Shown in pieces: positions 35,735 through 45,139 of a stretch of 64,000 nucleotides of DNA; position 1 is the first letter of the stretch, and every line of letters begins with the position of its first letter. Where the stretch lies: positions 37,939,410-38,003,409 of the forward strand of contig NC_052392.1 in assembly GCF_009389715.1 (NCBI RefSeq), in the 5' to 3' direction. The notes below the pieces were generated by a model that saw nothing but the letters and a program-made list of their open reading frames with translations, searched no databases and had not been told where the DNA came from. A program made the translations under genes and the position numbers. Source of the stretch: Phoenix dactylifera. Lineage: Eukaryota > Streptophyta > Magnoliopsida > Arecales > Arecaceae.

Positions 35735-35943
35735 AGCCAATATGCTAGAAAAGTTGTGCAAATGGAGGAGCATCTTACTTTGCCATTTTGATGATCGGCC
35801 AACATAATAAAGAAGGCAACCAAAGAAAAAATGAGATGAAGGGGGTTCCTTCAAGAATCCGAAATCTACTTGAAGGCCATCAAGAAGTCTTGAAGGTACC
35901 CACTACTTTGCCACCCTAACGAAGTTTTGATCATCCCATCCGG

Positions 35944-36045
35944 TTGAAGAATGAAGCTACACTGGTGAATGTTCCACCTTACCGGTATGCCCATTTTCAA
36001 AAAGGAAAGATAGAAAGGCAAGTGGAGGAGATGCTAGAAGGGAGG
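35944..36045 (+). pseudogene. N-terminal start of gypsy reverse transcriptase, before insertion
   Basis: The frame gives YRYAHFQKGKIERQVEEML, the conserved lead-in of Ty3/gypsy RT. It then breaks off and resumes 3.4 kb later at LIQHSTSSFSFPVLLMRKKD (about 39421). Confidence 0.8.
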
Positions 36046-37212
36046 AAGCAAGAGAGGATGCCAAAGGTTGTGAGAAATCTGGAGTTTATTTTTCGTTTTC
36101 CAAAAGCATGTCTCAACAAAGGTGAGAGCTTCCCTTTTTATAGACAAAATAAAAGAAGTGGATTCCAATTCATTTTGGAGTCCGAAAATCAATCTATCAG
36201 ACAGAACCTGATAAAGATAAAGCTATTTTACAAAAATCAGAGATGACTTAAAGTAACTTAAACAAAATTTGATCTGACATAAAGCTACTTTACAAAAGTA
36301 AGAAATGACTTAAAGTAACTTTACAAAAAGGTGAAAGCGACTTAAAGGAGATTCCTTCTGCTAAATGGTCTTGATTTAACACCATCTTCTGAAAAGTAGA
36401 TTCCTTTCTTATTGGTGAAGCAATAATTTCTTCACGAGAGTGCTTTCCTTCTGTCGGCATTAATAATTTTATTCTGATGTTGTCAGTTTTTTGCCTTCGT
36501 CTTTATGCGGGACAGCTTTTACTGCTCCTGTTCGAGATCTTCTGGCTAGAATTGTCTGCCATATCTCCTCCATTGGAGTTGGGGTATTCTGAACTTCTTG
36601 TTCTTCATATGGATCCTGGGATTCACCTGCTAAGCATACATAAGTGTTGTTTGCATCTTCAGGAGTATCAGAAGATGATTGCTTCGATGATGCAGATTTC
36701 ATTGATTTATCTTCAAATGCTTCAAAGAATTCCTTCTTAATTTTTTCAAGGCATTTTGCCTTAACTTCTTCTTCAGAGATGTTGGGATATCTCCTACTTA
36801 ATTTATATTTCATTGACATAAATAAATTGTCATCATTAGTGCTGGATTGCTGAGGAGATCCAAATATTTTTTCTCCTTATAAGCAAGAAGATTTTCTTGA
36901 ATGGTAATAAGGATACCATCTAGTTTGTCTTTGGGCATTCCGACCCACCATTTGTAAAGGGCATTCCTTTTTAGTACAGAAATATTGTTGCAGTCAAATC
37001 CAGTAGATAGAGTCCATTTTCATATCCATGGAATTCGATTTTCAATGAAGTAGATCATTGGGCAAGTACCAGTACATATCTGGTCATCTGTCATCTTATT
37101 TATGGTTGGATGGTTATCCACCCATTCTTCAAAGATTAAATAATTCTTTAGGTAATATTTTTATGTCGGGGCCAAAGAAAGTCCACCATTTGTTGAACCA
37201 GCCTAGAATAGG
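36046..37212 (-). repeat. Left arm of the pararetroviral inverted duplication
   Basis: Inverted partner of 38226-39410. Relative to the right arm it has independent small indels, for example a 2-bp deletion near 37130 (CTTTGAAG versus CTCTTTGAAG) and a 1-bp shorter A-run near 36875. Both arms have therefore decayed separately since the duplication. Confidence 0.88.
36133..36142 (-). promoter_or_regulatory. Left pararetroviral-type TATA box, facing left
   Basis: CTATAAAAAGG reads on the minus strand, preceded by repeated TGACTTAAAGTAACTT-like motifs (36240-36340). It mirrors the right-arm promoter and points out of the insertion into the gypsy protease region. Confidence 0.5.
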
Positions 37213-37914
37213 CTTGACCAAGATATTAGGATGTACCTGCAGGAACCAAGAGTGCTTCCTCTTAGAATTTTCATAATAAAATATGTTAGTAAATGCTTCT
37301 ATGTAGTCCCAGTAGGTTGTTGTGACTTCATGGCCATATTTCTTTATCATTACAGGCTTGTTGGGATCTAGTCCCCATTCCTGTGGTTGCATAATCCTGC
37401 AAATAATACATTTACTATAATTGATATAGTTATTTATATTATTATTATGAAAATTATGATTAATTTTCATAGAATCAGTGAGGAGCAATAATTTCTCCAT
37501 CATCTGTCTATTATTACCATCCATTGAAGGATATCCTTCATCGTCAAAGTATTTTTGACGTATGCACCATGGATCATTCATTTGTTGAATATCATTTTGA
37601 CCCATGTACATAATAATTTGCTCGTAATTATTTTGCAAGAACGAGGTGTTAATAGTACTTTCTTGAAGCACCTCTTTCATTGTCGGTTTCGACGATGACG
37701 TGGAAGAGAGATTTTCTCTTACAGCATTTTGCTGTTCAACCTTCTTTTGTTTCTGCTGATTGAGGTAAGTTGCTAGGTCCACCATTTGTGGTACCCTTTC
37801 TGGTTGTCTATGAAACAGCAAATTCGCTGTATTCATGGGAACATTGGCACTGCGTCCCCTGTTTCCTCGAGAAGAATTTCTTTCTCGAGCATAAGTTCCT
37901 CGAAGAGGAATCAT
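36469..37914 (-). pseudogene. Pararetroviral second frame (long copy), broken
   Basis: On the minus strand an Arg/Gly/Asn-rich N-terminus (from 37914) leads to a body with WDYIEAFTNIFYYEN, KHSWF and FNKWWTFFGP (to 37129). After frameshifts, a C-terminal part rich in Lys/Glu/Ser ends at 36469. This protein type is found in endogenous caulimovirid sequences next to RT-RNase H; its function is unknown to me. At least two frameshifts in the left arm interrupt it. Confidence 0.62.
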
Positions 37915-37924
37915 CCCTGCAAAA

Positions 37925-38225
37925 TTTCTCGTGTTAGAAAGTCTGGAAGATAATTTTCTTCAGATTTAATATATTCAATATTGAAATCAAACACAGATAA
38001 TTGTGCCTGTCATCCAGCAAAGATTTGCTTGGATACTAGATTCTTAATATCTTTTTCTTTGATCTATTTTGCTGCTGTGCAGTCTATTCTCAACAAAAAT
38101 TGTTGATTTAACAGATCACTTTAAAACTTTAAAATGCATTTAACTATTGAAAGCATTTCTTTTTTAATTGTAGAATACTTAGTTTGAGTGGGATTCCATT
38201 TTCCAGAAGTATATCTCACCATAAT
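37925..38225 (-). pseudogene. RNase H tail of the pararetroviral polyprotein
   Basis: Minus-strand translation gives SGKWNPTQTKYSTIKKE and, further on, NYLPDFLTRE. These match the C-terminal end of caulimovirid RNase H. Several in-frame stops occur. It runs directly into the start of the next frame at 37914. It lies in the single-copy spacer, so it occurs once. Confidence 0.62.
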
Positions 38226-38960
38226 CTATTCCAGGCTGGTTCAACAAATGGTGGACTTTCTTCGGCCCCGTCATAAAAATATTACTTAAAGAATTATTTA
38301 ATCTCTTTGAAGAATGGGTGGATAACCATCCAACCATAAATAAGATGACCAGATATATACGGGTACTTGCCTAATGATCGACTTCATTGAAAATCGAATT
38401 CCATGGATATGGAAATGGACTCTATCTACTGGATTTGACTGCAATAACATTCCTGTACTAAAAAGGAATGCCCTTTATAAATGGTGGGTCGGAATGCCCA
38501 AAAACAAACTAGATGGTATCCTTATTACCATTCAAGAAAATCTTTTTGCTTATAAGGAGAAAAAAATATTTGGATCTCCTCTGCAATCCAGCACTAATGA
38601 TGACAATTTATTTATGTCAGTGAAACATAAATTAAGTAGGAGATATCCCAACATCTCTGAAGAAGAAGTTAAGGCAAAATGCTTTGAAAAAATTAAGAAG
38701 GAATTCTTTGAAGCATTTGAAGATAAATCAATGAAATTTGCATTATCGAAGCAATCGTCTTCTGATACTCCTGATGATGCAAACAACACTTATGTATGCT
38801 TAGCAGTGAATCCCAGGATCCATATGAAGAACAAGAAGTTCAGAATACCCCAACTCCAATGGAGGAGATATGGCAGACAGTTCTAGCCAGAAGACCTCGA
38901 ACAGGAGCAGTAAAATCTGTCCCGCATAAAGACGAAGGCAAAAAACCGGCAACATCAGAA
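38226..38960 (+). pseudogene. Pararetroviral second frame (short copy), broken
   Basis: The + strand repeats the C-terminal two thirds of the frame found at 36469-37914: NKWWTFFGP, then IPWIWKWT, YKWWVGM and a KLSRRYPNISEEEVKAKC block. A 7-bp deletion near 38350 and another shift after about 38805 break it. It lacks the N-terminus because the inversion breakpoint lies inside the frame. Confidence 0.62.
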
Positions 38961-39290
38961 TAAAATTATTAATGCCGACAAAAGGAAAGCACTCTCGTGA
39001 AGAAATTATTGCTTCACCAACAAGAAAGGAATCTACTTTTCAGAAGATGGTGTTAAATCAAGACCATTTAGCAGAAGGAATCTCCTTTAAGTCGCTTTCA
39101 CCTTTTTGTAAAGTTACTTTAAGTCATTTCTTACTTTTGTAAAGTAGCTTTATGTCAGATCAGGTTTTGTTTAAGTTACTTTAAGTCATCTCTGACTTTT
39201 GTAAAATAGCTTTATCTTTATCAGGTTCTGTCTGATAGATTGATATTTTCGGACTCCAAAATGAATTGGAATCCACTTCTTTTATTTTGT

Positions 39291-39300
39291 CTATAAAAAG
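39291..39300 (+). promoter_or_regulatory. Right pararetroviral-type TATA box, facing right
   Basis: CTATAAAAAG on the + strand is preceded by CTTTAAGTC/AAGTTACTTTAAGTCA repeats (39088-39190) and followed by a C/T-rich leader. It is arranged like the intergenic promoter of caulimovirids and points into the gypsy RT remnant. Confidence 0.5.
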
Positions 39301-39419
39301 GGAAGCTCTCACCCTTGTTGAGACATGCTTTTGGAAAATGAGAAATAAACTCCAGATTTCTCACAACCTTTGACATCCTCTCTCGCTTCCTCCCTTCTCC
39401 ACCTCTCTTATCCTCTCTC

Positions 39420-40164
39420 TAATTTGATCCAACATAGCACTAGTTCTTTTTCTTTCCCCGTGCTACTTATGAGAAAGAAAGATGGGACTTGGAGATTTTG
39501 CACTGACTACCGAGTTTTGAATGAAGCCACTATCAAGGCTAGATTTTCAATCGCTACGGTGGATGAAATGCTAGATGAGCTACATGGTGTGAAGATCTTC
39601 ACCAAGTTGGACTTGAGGTCGGAATACCATCAAATCCGGATGGAGGAAGATGTACACAAAACGGCATTTCGGACTCATTCGGGGCACTACGAATACCTTG
39701 TGATGCCTTTTGGCCTTTGCAACGCACCTTCCATATTTCAATCTACAATGAATGTGGTATTCCGGTCCTACTTGAAAAGGTTTGTTCTAGTTTTCTTTGA
39801 CGACATCTTGGTCTGCTCACAGACCATGGAGGAGCACACGGAGCATCTAGGGGTGGTGCTCCACATTTTGGAGAAGCATCACTGCTACATCAAGCCTTTC
39901 AAATGTGCCTTTGCCCAACCGGAGTTGGAATACTTGGGGCACATCATTTCGGGAGGAGTAAGAGTTGACCAAAGAAAGATTGAGGCTATGGTGGATTGGC
40001 CACTATCCAAGAACATTTTGGCATTGAGGGGATTCTTGGGATTGACCGGCTACTACCGAAGATTTATAAAGAACTATAGGTTGATTGCTAAACCCTTGAC
40101 CACCATGTTGAAGAAAGGGAAGTTTGAATGGTCACCGAAATCACGAGAGGCATTTGACATTTGA
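39420..40164 (+). pseudogene. Gypsy reverse transcriptase remnant
   Basis: The frame holds the full RT palm: FPVLLMRKKDGTWRFCTDYR, FTKLDLRSEYHQIRM, MPFGLCNAPSIFQ, and the catalytic FFDDIL (YxDD equivalent, near 39800). The thumb/connection follows with LGFLG-type residues and GYYRRFI. In a live element this copies RNA into DNA. It lacks its N-terminal segment because of the insertion at 36046-39410, and it runs out of frame at the RNase H border (40164). Confidence 0.92.
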
Positions 40165-40850
40165 AGAGGGCCATGACTCAAACACCGGTCCTAGCACTCT
40201 CGGATTTTTTCCTTCCCTTCGAAGTCTATACCGATGCAAGTGGAGATGGCATCGAGGCTGTTTTAGTGCAATAAAAGAGACCTCTAGCATTCATTTCCAA
40301 AGCCTTAGGATCTATGAAGAAGGCTTGGGGAATGTATGCTAGAAAACTATTAGCATTAGTGCATGCCGTCAAAGTATGGAGACCTTATTTGCTTGGAAAG
40401 AAGTTCATTATTGTCACTGACCAATAAGCACTAAGGCACCTCTTGGAGCAAAAGATTGTGACCCCGGAGCAACAAAAGTTCTTGGTCAAATTGCTTGGCT
40501 TTGAATGTGATATTGTGTATTAACCGGAGAAAAGAGAACAAATTGACGGATGCACTTTCAAGAAAGGAGGGGAGCCCAATGCTTTGGGCGGCCGAAGGAG
40601 AAGAGACAACTTCCATGGCTCTTAGTGGTGTTGAGTGGCAAATTTGGGATCAAATCAAGGAGGCCAGCAAGCTTGATGCTCGGGCTAGGGAGATCATAGA
40701 AAAGATTGAAGCTTCATCTGAAGGTGTGGCCAACTTCAAATTTAGGGAGGGGTTGATCTTATACAAGGACTATGTCTATGTGCCAAATGTCCCCAACCTA
40801 AGAAGGAGCATTCTTGATTACTTCCACAATAGCAAAGGAGGAGGATAAAT
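40165..40850 (+). pseudogene. Gypsy RNase H and start of integrase, broken
   Basis: Mixed frames give YTDASGDG (RNase H start), LLALVHAVKVWRPYLLGKKF, IVTDQ then ALRHLLEQK, and ADALSRK-like sequence with stops between. At 40495-40848 the frame covers the linker to integrase (NLRRSILDYFHNS), the usual lead-in to the HHCC zinc finger, and ends abruptly. The catalytic integrase core is absent. Confidence 0.85.
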
Positions 40851-40852
40851 CA

Positions 40853-41070
40853 TCTACATGAGAACTTTCTAATCAATGTCATTTAACTATGTGGGTTGGT
40901 GTTAGTTGCATTGTTGTTGATTAGTTTTATGTCAATCATCTGGAATAAACAAGATAAAGACATCCATGAGAACTTTTTGGTTAAAATCATTTAATTAAGT
41001 AGTTTTGTGTGAGTTGCACCACTATTGATTAGTTTATATGTAAGTTATAGGGCTTGACTAATACTTTTCT
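40853..41070. repeat. Diverged tandem duplication, about 117-bp unit
   Basis: Two units share CATGAGAACTTT, ATCATTTAA, GAGTTGCA/TAGTTGCA and TTGATTAGTTT. They begin just after the gypsy truncation point. Confidence 0.6.
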
Positions 41071-41079
41071 TACCAAGGT

Positions 41080-41780
41080 TCACCGAACTGATCCTAGGGG
41101 GTCGTATCAGCCGGTGAATGGTTTAGTACGATATTGAGGCATACAAGAACTAGTAGTGGAGGGAGAAGGAGAGGGGGAGGAGGGTAGGGAGGAAGAGAGA
41201 GAGAGAGAGAGCGAGTTTGGTATGATATTGAGGCATACAAGAACTAGTAGTGGAGGGAGAAGGAGAGGAGGGTAGGGAGGAAGAGAGAGAGGGGGGTGGC
41301 AAATCTGCCATGGTCATCGTCATCCTTAGGAGAGAGAGATTAAGAGAGAAAGAGGAGAACGAGGGGTGAAGCCATCGGAGTTGTTGTCTTCAAGAGAGAG
41401 AGAGAGGGCAAAGCTGTCAGATCATCCTCTTTCGGAGAGAGGAAAGACAGGGCTAAGTGTGTGCCAGTGGTCATCATTGGAGGCCGTGGCAGTGTCATTG
41501 AAGGCTAGAGTGCGTACCTATGGTCATCGTTGGAGGCTGTGGTGGTGTCGAAATGCTAACCTTAGCTAAGCGCGAGAGCGAAAAAGTGATTGGGAGGCAT
41601 GGTGACTCAGGGTTGAGTCGGAGGGAGGGAGGTGTAAAGGCAGTGAACCACCTAAACCATACTAAATCGAGTACTACTCGACAGTTTTGATTGGTTCAAG
41701 CTGGTTTAAGGCTTTTTTCGAATCGAACCTGTCTTGACCTTGTTTTCGTCCAAAATGGGTTGGTACATCCTGAACATAGC
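41080..41780. repeat. CGGT-rich repeat with GA-rich core and internal duplication
   Basis: The left edge (GATCCTAGGGGGTCGTATCA, about 41092) and right edge (41640-41780, AACCATACTAAATCGAGTAC) resemble the CGGTAC-rich repeat at 13.7 kb and the 32.06-kb LTR edge. Between them lie GAGAGA-rich tracts and a roughly 95-bp tandem duplication (about 41119-41214 and 41215-41300) sharing GATATTGAGGCATACAAGAA. Confidence 0.55.
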
Positions 41781-42327
41781 GGTTTGGGTCGAGACAACTT
41801 ACATTGCATTTTCTTGTCTTTCTTCATCTTCTCATACAATGCTTTTGTTGTCAAATTGTTCAAAGTCTTTAGCATGACAATTTCAAAAGCATCAACAATT
41901 CAACATGAATATGTATTTAAATATGAATAGTTAAATTTTTTGAGGCAAATATTTAGAAGTGAATTTTGGCGGATCTTAGTTATGTAAGATTGTAATTATC
42001 ACATGAGAATATTGTAGGACAAGCAACATTGCTTAAGACTAATTAATAGAAAGAAGATTTTCAATCAAATAGCGGTGCTGTCCATTTGAGGCAAACCTTG
42101 TGGAAAACCAGTGCTTCTTGATATTCTTAATCCCAACTGAAGCATGAGGTAGGTTTAGCAAGGTGCTGGCCAACTTGTATGTAATGAAAATCATCTTTTT
42201 TCATGAATTTTTTTTTATATAGGTGTGGTATCACATTTGGCATGTTAACCAGATCTCTTTCTTATTTTGTTATTATGCCATTTTCTATTGGGAGTGACAG
42301 TGTTGTGCATCTTGTCATAATTATTGG

Positions 42328-43050
42328 TGTTTTCAAAATTGATCCTTTAACCGTTCCAGTCTCATCTCTCTGTTTTATATTGGTGCGTATGGGGTACACC
42401 GACTGTGTAGGTGACTACTTGACGCATCAGTGGACTTTTATTTTGTCTATAGTGTCTCCAAAGCAGAGATGCCTTTGGCATTACAGAATAGCAAAATGTT
42501 GAGCATTTGACAAGGCTGTAGAAATTCATTGTTACCAGTGTACTCATATTTTCAGGACAAAACTGTTCATTATTTTCAGCCAACTGGTATTTACTTTTCC
42601 GAGACTATGCCGCGGGGACTTTGCTCAATTAAGTCTCACGATTATTGCCTCCTAATGTATTTCTTAAGGTTTTTGTGATTGGGATATGTAGGTAGTTTAT
42701 TTGTAATTTAGTGTTTGTTTATTGCTAATCAGTGTTTTGTCCGGTCAGTAATTTTTTTTGACTCTTTTATATTGGTGTATTTTGGGTACAGTGACTGTGT
42801 GGGCAACTTACTTGACACATATGGTGCACTTTTATGTTGTCTAGTGTCTCCAATGCAGATGCCTTTGGCATTACAGAATAGCAAAAATATTGAGTATTTC
42901 ACAAGGCTGTAGTAATTCAGGCCCATCGGTTACCGCTTCATAGTTTAAGGACAAAAACTGTCCATAGGTTTTTGGCTAACTGGTATTTAACTTTCTGAGA
43001 CTATGCTGCGGGGACTTTGCTCAATTAGCTCTCATGGTTATTGCCTCCTA
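42328..43050. repeat. Tandem duplication, about 390-bp unit
   Basis: Units starting near 42328 and 42720 share TTTTATATTGGTG, GATGCCTTTGGCATTACAGA and ACTATGC[CT]GCGGGGACTTTG, with numerous small differences (roughly 80% by eye). No coding frame is conserved between them. Confidence 0.85.
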
Positions 43051-43969
43051 AAGTCTGTCTTTCTGTATGGTGAAATCTATAGCGTCGTGGTTAGTAGATA
43101 TGTTACTGATATCAGATAAAGGAAGCATTAAGGCAGCATCTTAGTTGCCTCATCATAAATTACTTTAACTGATTTCTGGCACCGTGACTGACCAAATCCT
43201 CATGGCAAATTCTTTTGGATGCCTGTTAAAACTGTGTGACCTATTTAGGACCCAGGGGCTCTTGGGTCAGACTGTAGTCCCAAGTTCACAGTTCCAGAAT
43301 AATTTTGCTAGACCAAAGTTTCTGAATTTTGAAAGTAATCTACTAAAATTCAGAAAAAAATGGATTAATTTTTGGAAATATATTTGTTTTTTATGTAAAA
43401 GTGAATATAAGGGGAACAGAAAAAATGAATGATAGAAAGCAATATCATGACATATGGGTTGGTAAGGCTATTACTTTGTAATGTAAAACATTTCTTAAAT
43501 TAGTCACGATCAACCTGTGAATAAATTATATATTCAAATAGAGTTGAGAAAATTTTTGGGTTAACTTATTTTTTTATGAAGTATAACTTGAAAGAATGAT
43601 TTGATCAAGAACAAAATCAAAAAATAGTTTAATGGTCTTTTTATGATTCAGATAATAGGGTTATGGACCAAACTCTAATTAAAGCATATCAACCCTGCAG
43701 GACGGCACTGCAGATTGCTTGGATTGTAGAAATGGCATGAAGGGGTAATGCAAGTTTAAGGCTATATCCAATGCATGGTTTGGGTGCCCATAATCTCTAG
43801 GTGGCACCTCTCTCAGCACTTGTGCTGGGGAGAGTTTCTGAGTTCGACTAAAGGTGGCAATGCCACTACTATTCTTGACAAGAAAAGAAAAGAAAAAATA
43901 AATGAAGAAAGAACTATGTTTCCATGAGCTTGCTGCATATTACTTTTTGTTTAAGTACTTTGCCTTCCA

Positions 43970-44027
43970 GGGGCATAGAACTTGAAATTTGGTTTGACCA
44001 AGTTAATGATGCCTTGGATGGTCGAGA
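43970..44027 (+). other. Exon-like segment of unknown gene
   Basis: A good acceptor context (TTTGCCTTCCAG, ending about 43970) is followed by an open stretch reading GIELEIWFDQVNDALDGRD, then a GTATGG donor-like site. I do not recognise the protein. It could be an internal exon of the + strand gene suspected to start near 30 kb, or chance. Confidence 0.2.
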
Positions 44028-44630
44028 TGGTATGGATATTAGATGCATCTTACATTGTTGCCAGCAATTTCTGTTTTCATTACTGCTAAATCAGTGAACT
44101 TGGAATCTTATTGCAGGGACCTACATATAAATTATTTATATTCTTTTTTAAGTTCATGTCTGATCCCTTGCTGTCACCTTATTGCGTTTAACTATTTATT
44201 GAGTTGGTGATTACCTTATAATGGAAGTGATATTGAACTACAGCTTTTGTTTTTTCCCAATGAAGTGCCTGAATGCTTATTTGTGTTTGAGTGACATTTT
44301 CTACTTCAGATGTAGGTTACTCGAGTTTTATTAAATACTTTATATTGACATCATGAATAATGCTAAATCTTTTATGGTTTTTCCTTTTTAAGAAAAAGGA
44401 GTAGCAGTAGCATTCCTCAATGGTTTTTTGCTTTCTGAATAGTATTTCAGCAATGAAATAATGCATATCAGGAATATTATTCGTAGGGCATCATTAAACT
44501 GTCATGTGATCCTAGTTTCATGGAAGCACATTGCCCACTTGTATTTCCATGTTTCAACTGCTTATCATATTATATATCAGTAAGTACCATGCATATATTG
44601 CACATATGTTGTTAATGTACAGCACTGTGA

Positions 44631-45137
44631 ATTTCAATGTCTAGTTTCATTCCTTACCTGCTTAGTTTCTCTCTCTTTTATCCTAAATTACTTGATTAGA
44701 CAAAAGTTCATATCATTTTTTTGAATATCTATTTTGCAAGAAGCACCATTTTGCTGCTATCTCATTCTTCGTGCTAATGCTACTTATTTCTTGGATTGCT
44801 TGCTAGTTTCGTGTTTGTTTTTTTGTATGAATACCCTCCTAAATATCAGATTTTGTATGAATACCTTTTCTAAATAAGTAGCATATATTTCAATGTCTGG
44901 TTTCATTCCTTACCTGCTTAGTTTCTCTCTCTTTTATCCTAAATTACTTAATTAGACAAAAGTTCATATCATTTTTTTGAATATCTATTTTGCAAGAAGC
45001 AACATTTTGCTGCTATCTCATTCTTCGTGCTAATGCTACTTATTTCTTGGATTGCTTGCTAGTTTCGTGTTTGTTTTTTTTCCATGAATACCCTCCTAAA
45101 TATCAGATTTTGTATGAATACCTTTTCTAAATTGATA
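44631..45137 (+). repeat. Near-perfect tandem duplication, 256-bp unit
   Basis: Copies at 44631-44886 and 44887-45137 share very long identical runs (for example ATTTCAATGTCT[AG]GTTTCATT and CAAGAAGCA[CA]CATTTTGCTG). Differences are few, so the event is recent. Confidence 0.93.
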
Positions 45138-45139
45138 TT

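Larger units (their letters stand above)
36046..39410. mobile_element. Endogenous pararetrovirus (Caulimoviridae-like) insertion, inverted duplication
   Basis: This segment splits the gypsy RT domain. Its left arm (about 36046-37212) is the reverse complement of its right arm (about 38226-39410) at high identity, around a 1-kb spacer. The minus strand of spacer plus left arm carries, in order, an RNase H tail, a second protein frame and a promoter-like intergenic region. The right arm repeats the last two on the + strand. RT-RNase H followed directly by another frame and a TATA-containing region fits endogenous plant pararetroviruses, perhaps Florendovirus. Genus is uncertain. All frames are broken. 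Confidence 0.72.
38226..39410 (+). repeat. Right arm of the pararetroviral inverted duplication
   Basis: Inverted partner of the left arm, starting at GGCTGGTTCAACAAATGGTG (about 38233). It has its own 7-bp deletion near 38345-38350, absent from the left arm. It extends about 20 bp further outward than the left arm before gypsy sequence resumes. Confidence 0.88.
32056..40850 (+). mobile_element. Decayed Ty3/gypsy LTR retrotransposon, 3'-truncated and interrupted
   Basis: In order on the + strand: an LTR/leader-like region (about 32056-33870), gag (34014-34873), zinc knuckle plus retropepsin (35024-35734), the start of reverse transcriptase (about 35944-36045), a 3.4-kb foreign insertion, the rest of reverse transcriptase (39420-40164), RNase H (about 40165-40560), and the start of the integrase zinc-finger region (to about 40846). 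Sequence then stops resembling a retrotransposon, so the integrase core and 3' LTR are missing. Gag-PR-RT-RH-INT order and the RT motifs identify Ty3/gypsy. Frameshifts and stops show it is dead. Confidence 0.9.

Noticed and set aside
41691..43432. Series of short + strand reading frames (60-99 codons)
   Set aside because: They fall across tandem duplications whose copies do not conserve the frame, so they are not coding.
43790..43880. Possible second SINE or tRNA gene (GAGTTCGACTA B-box-like word)
   Set aside because: Only one box-like word is visible. No cloverleaf, A box or terminator could be matched.
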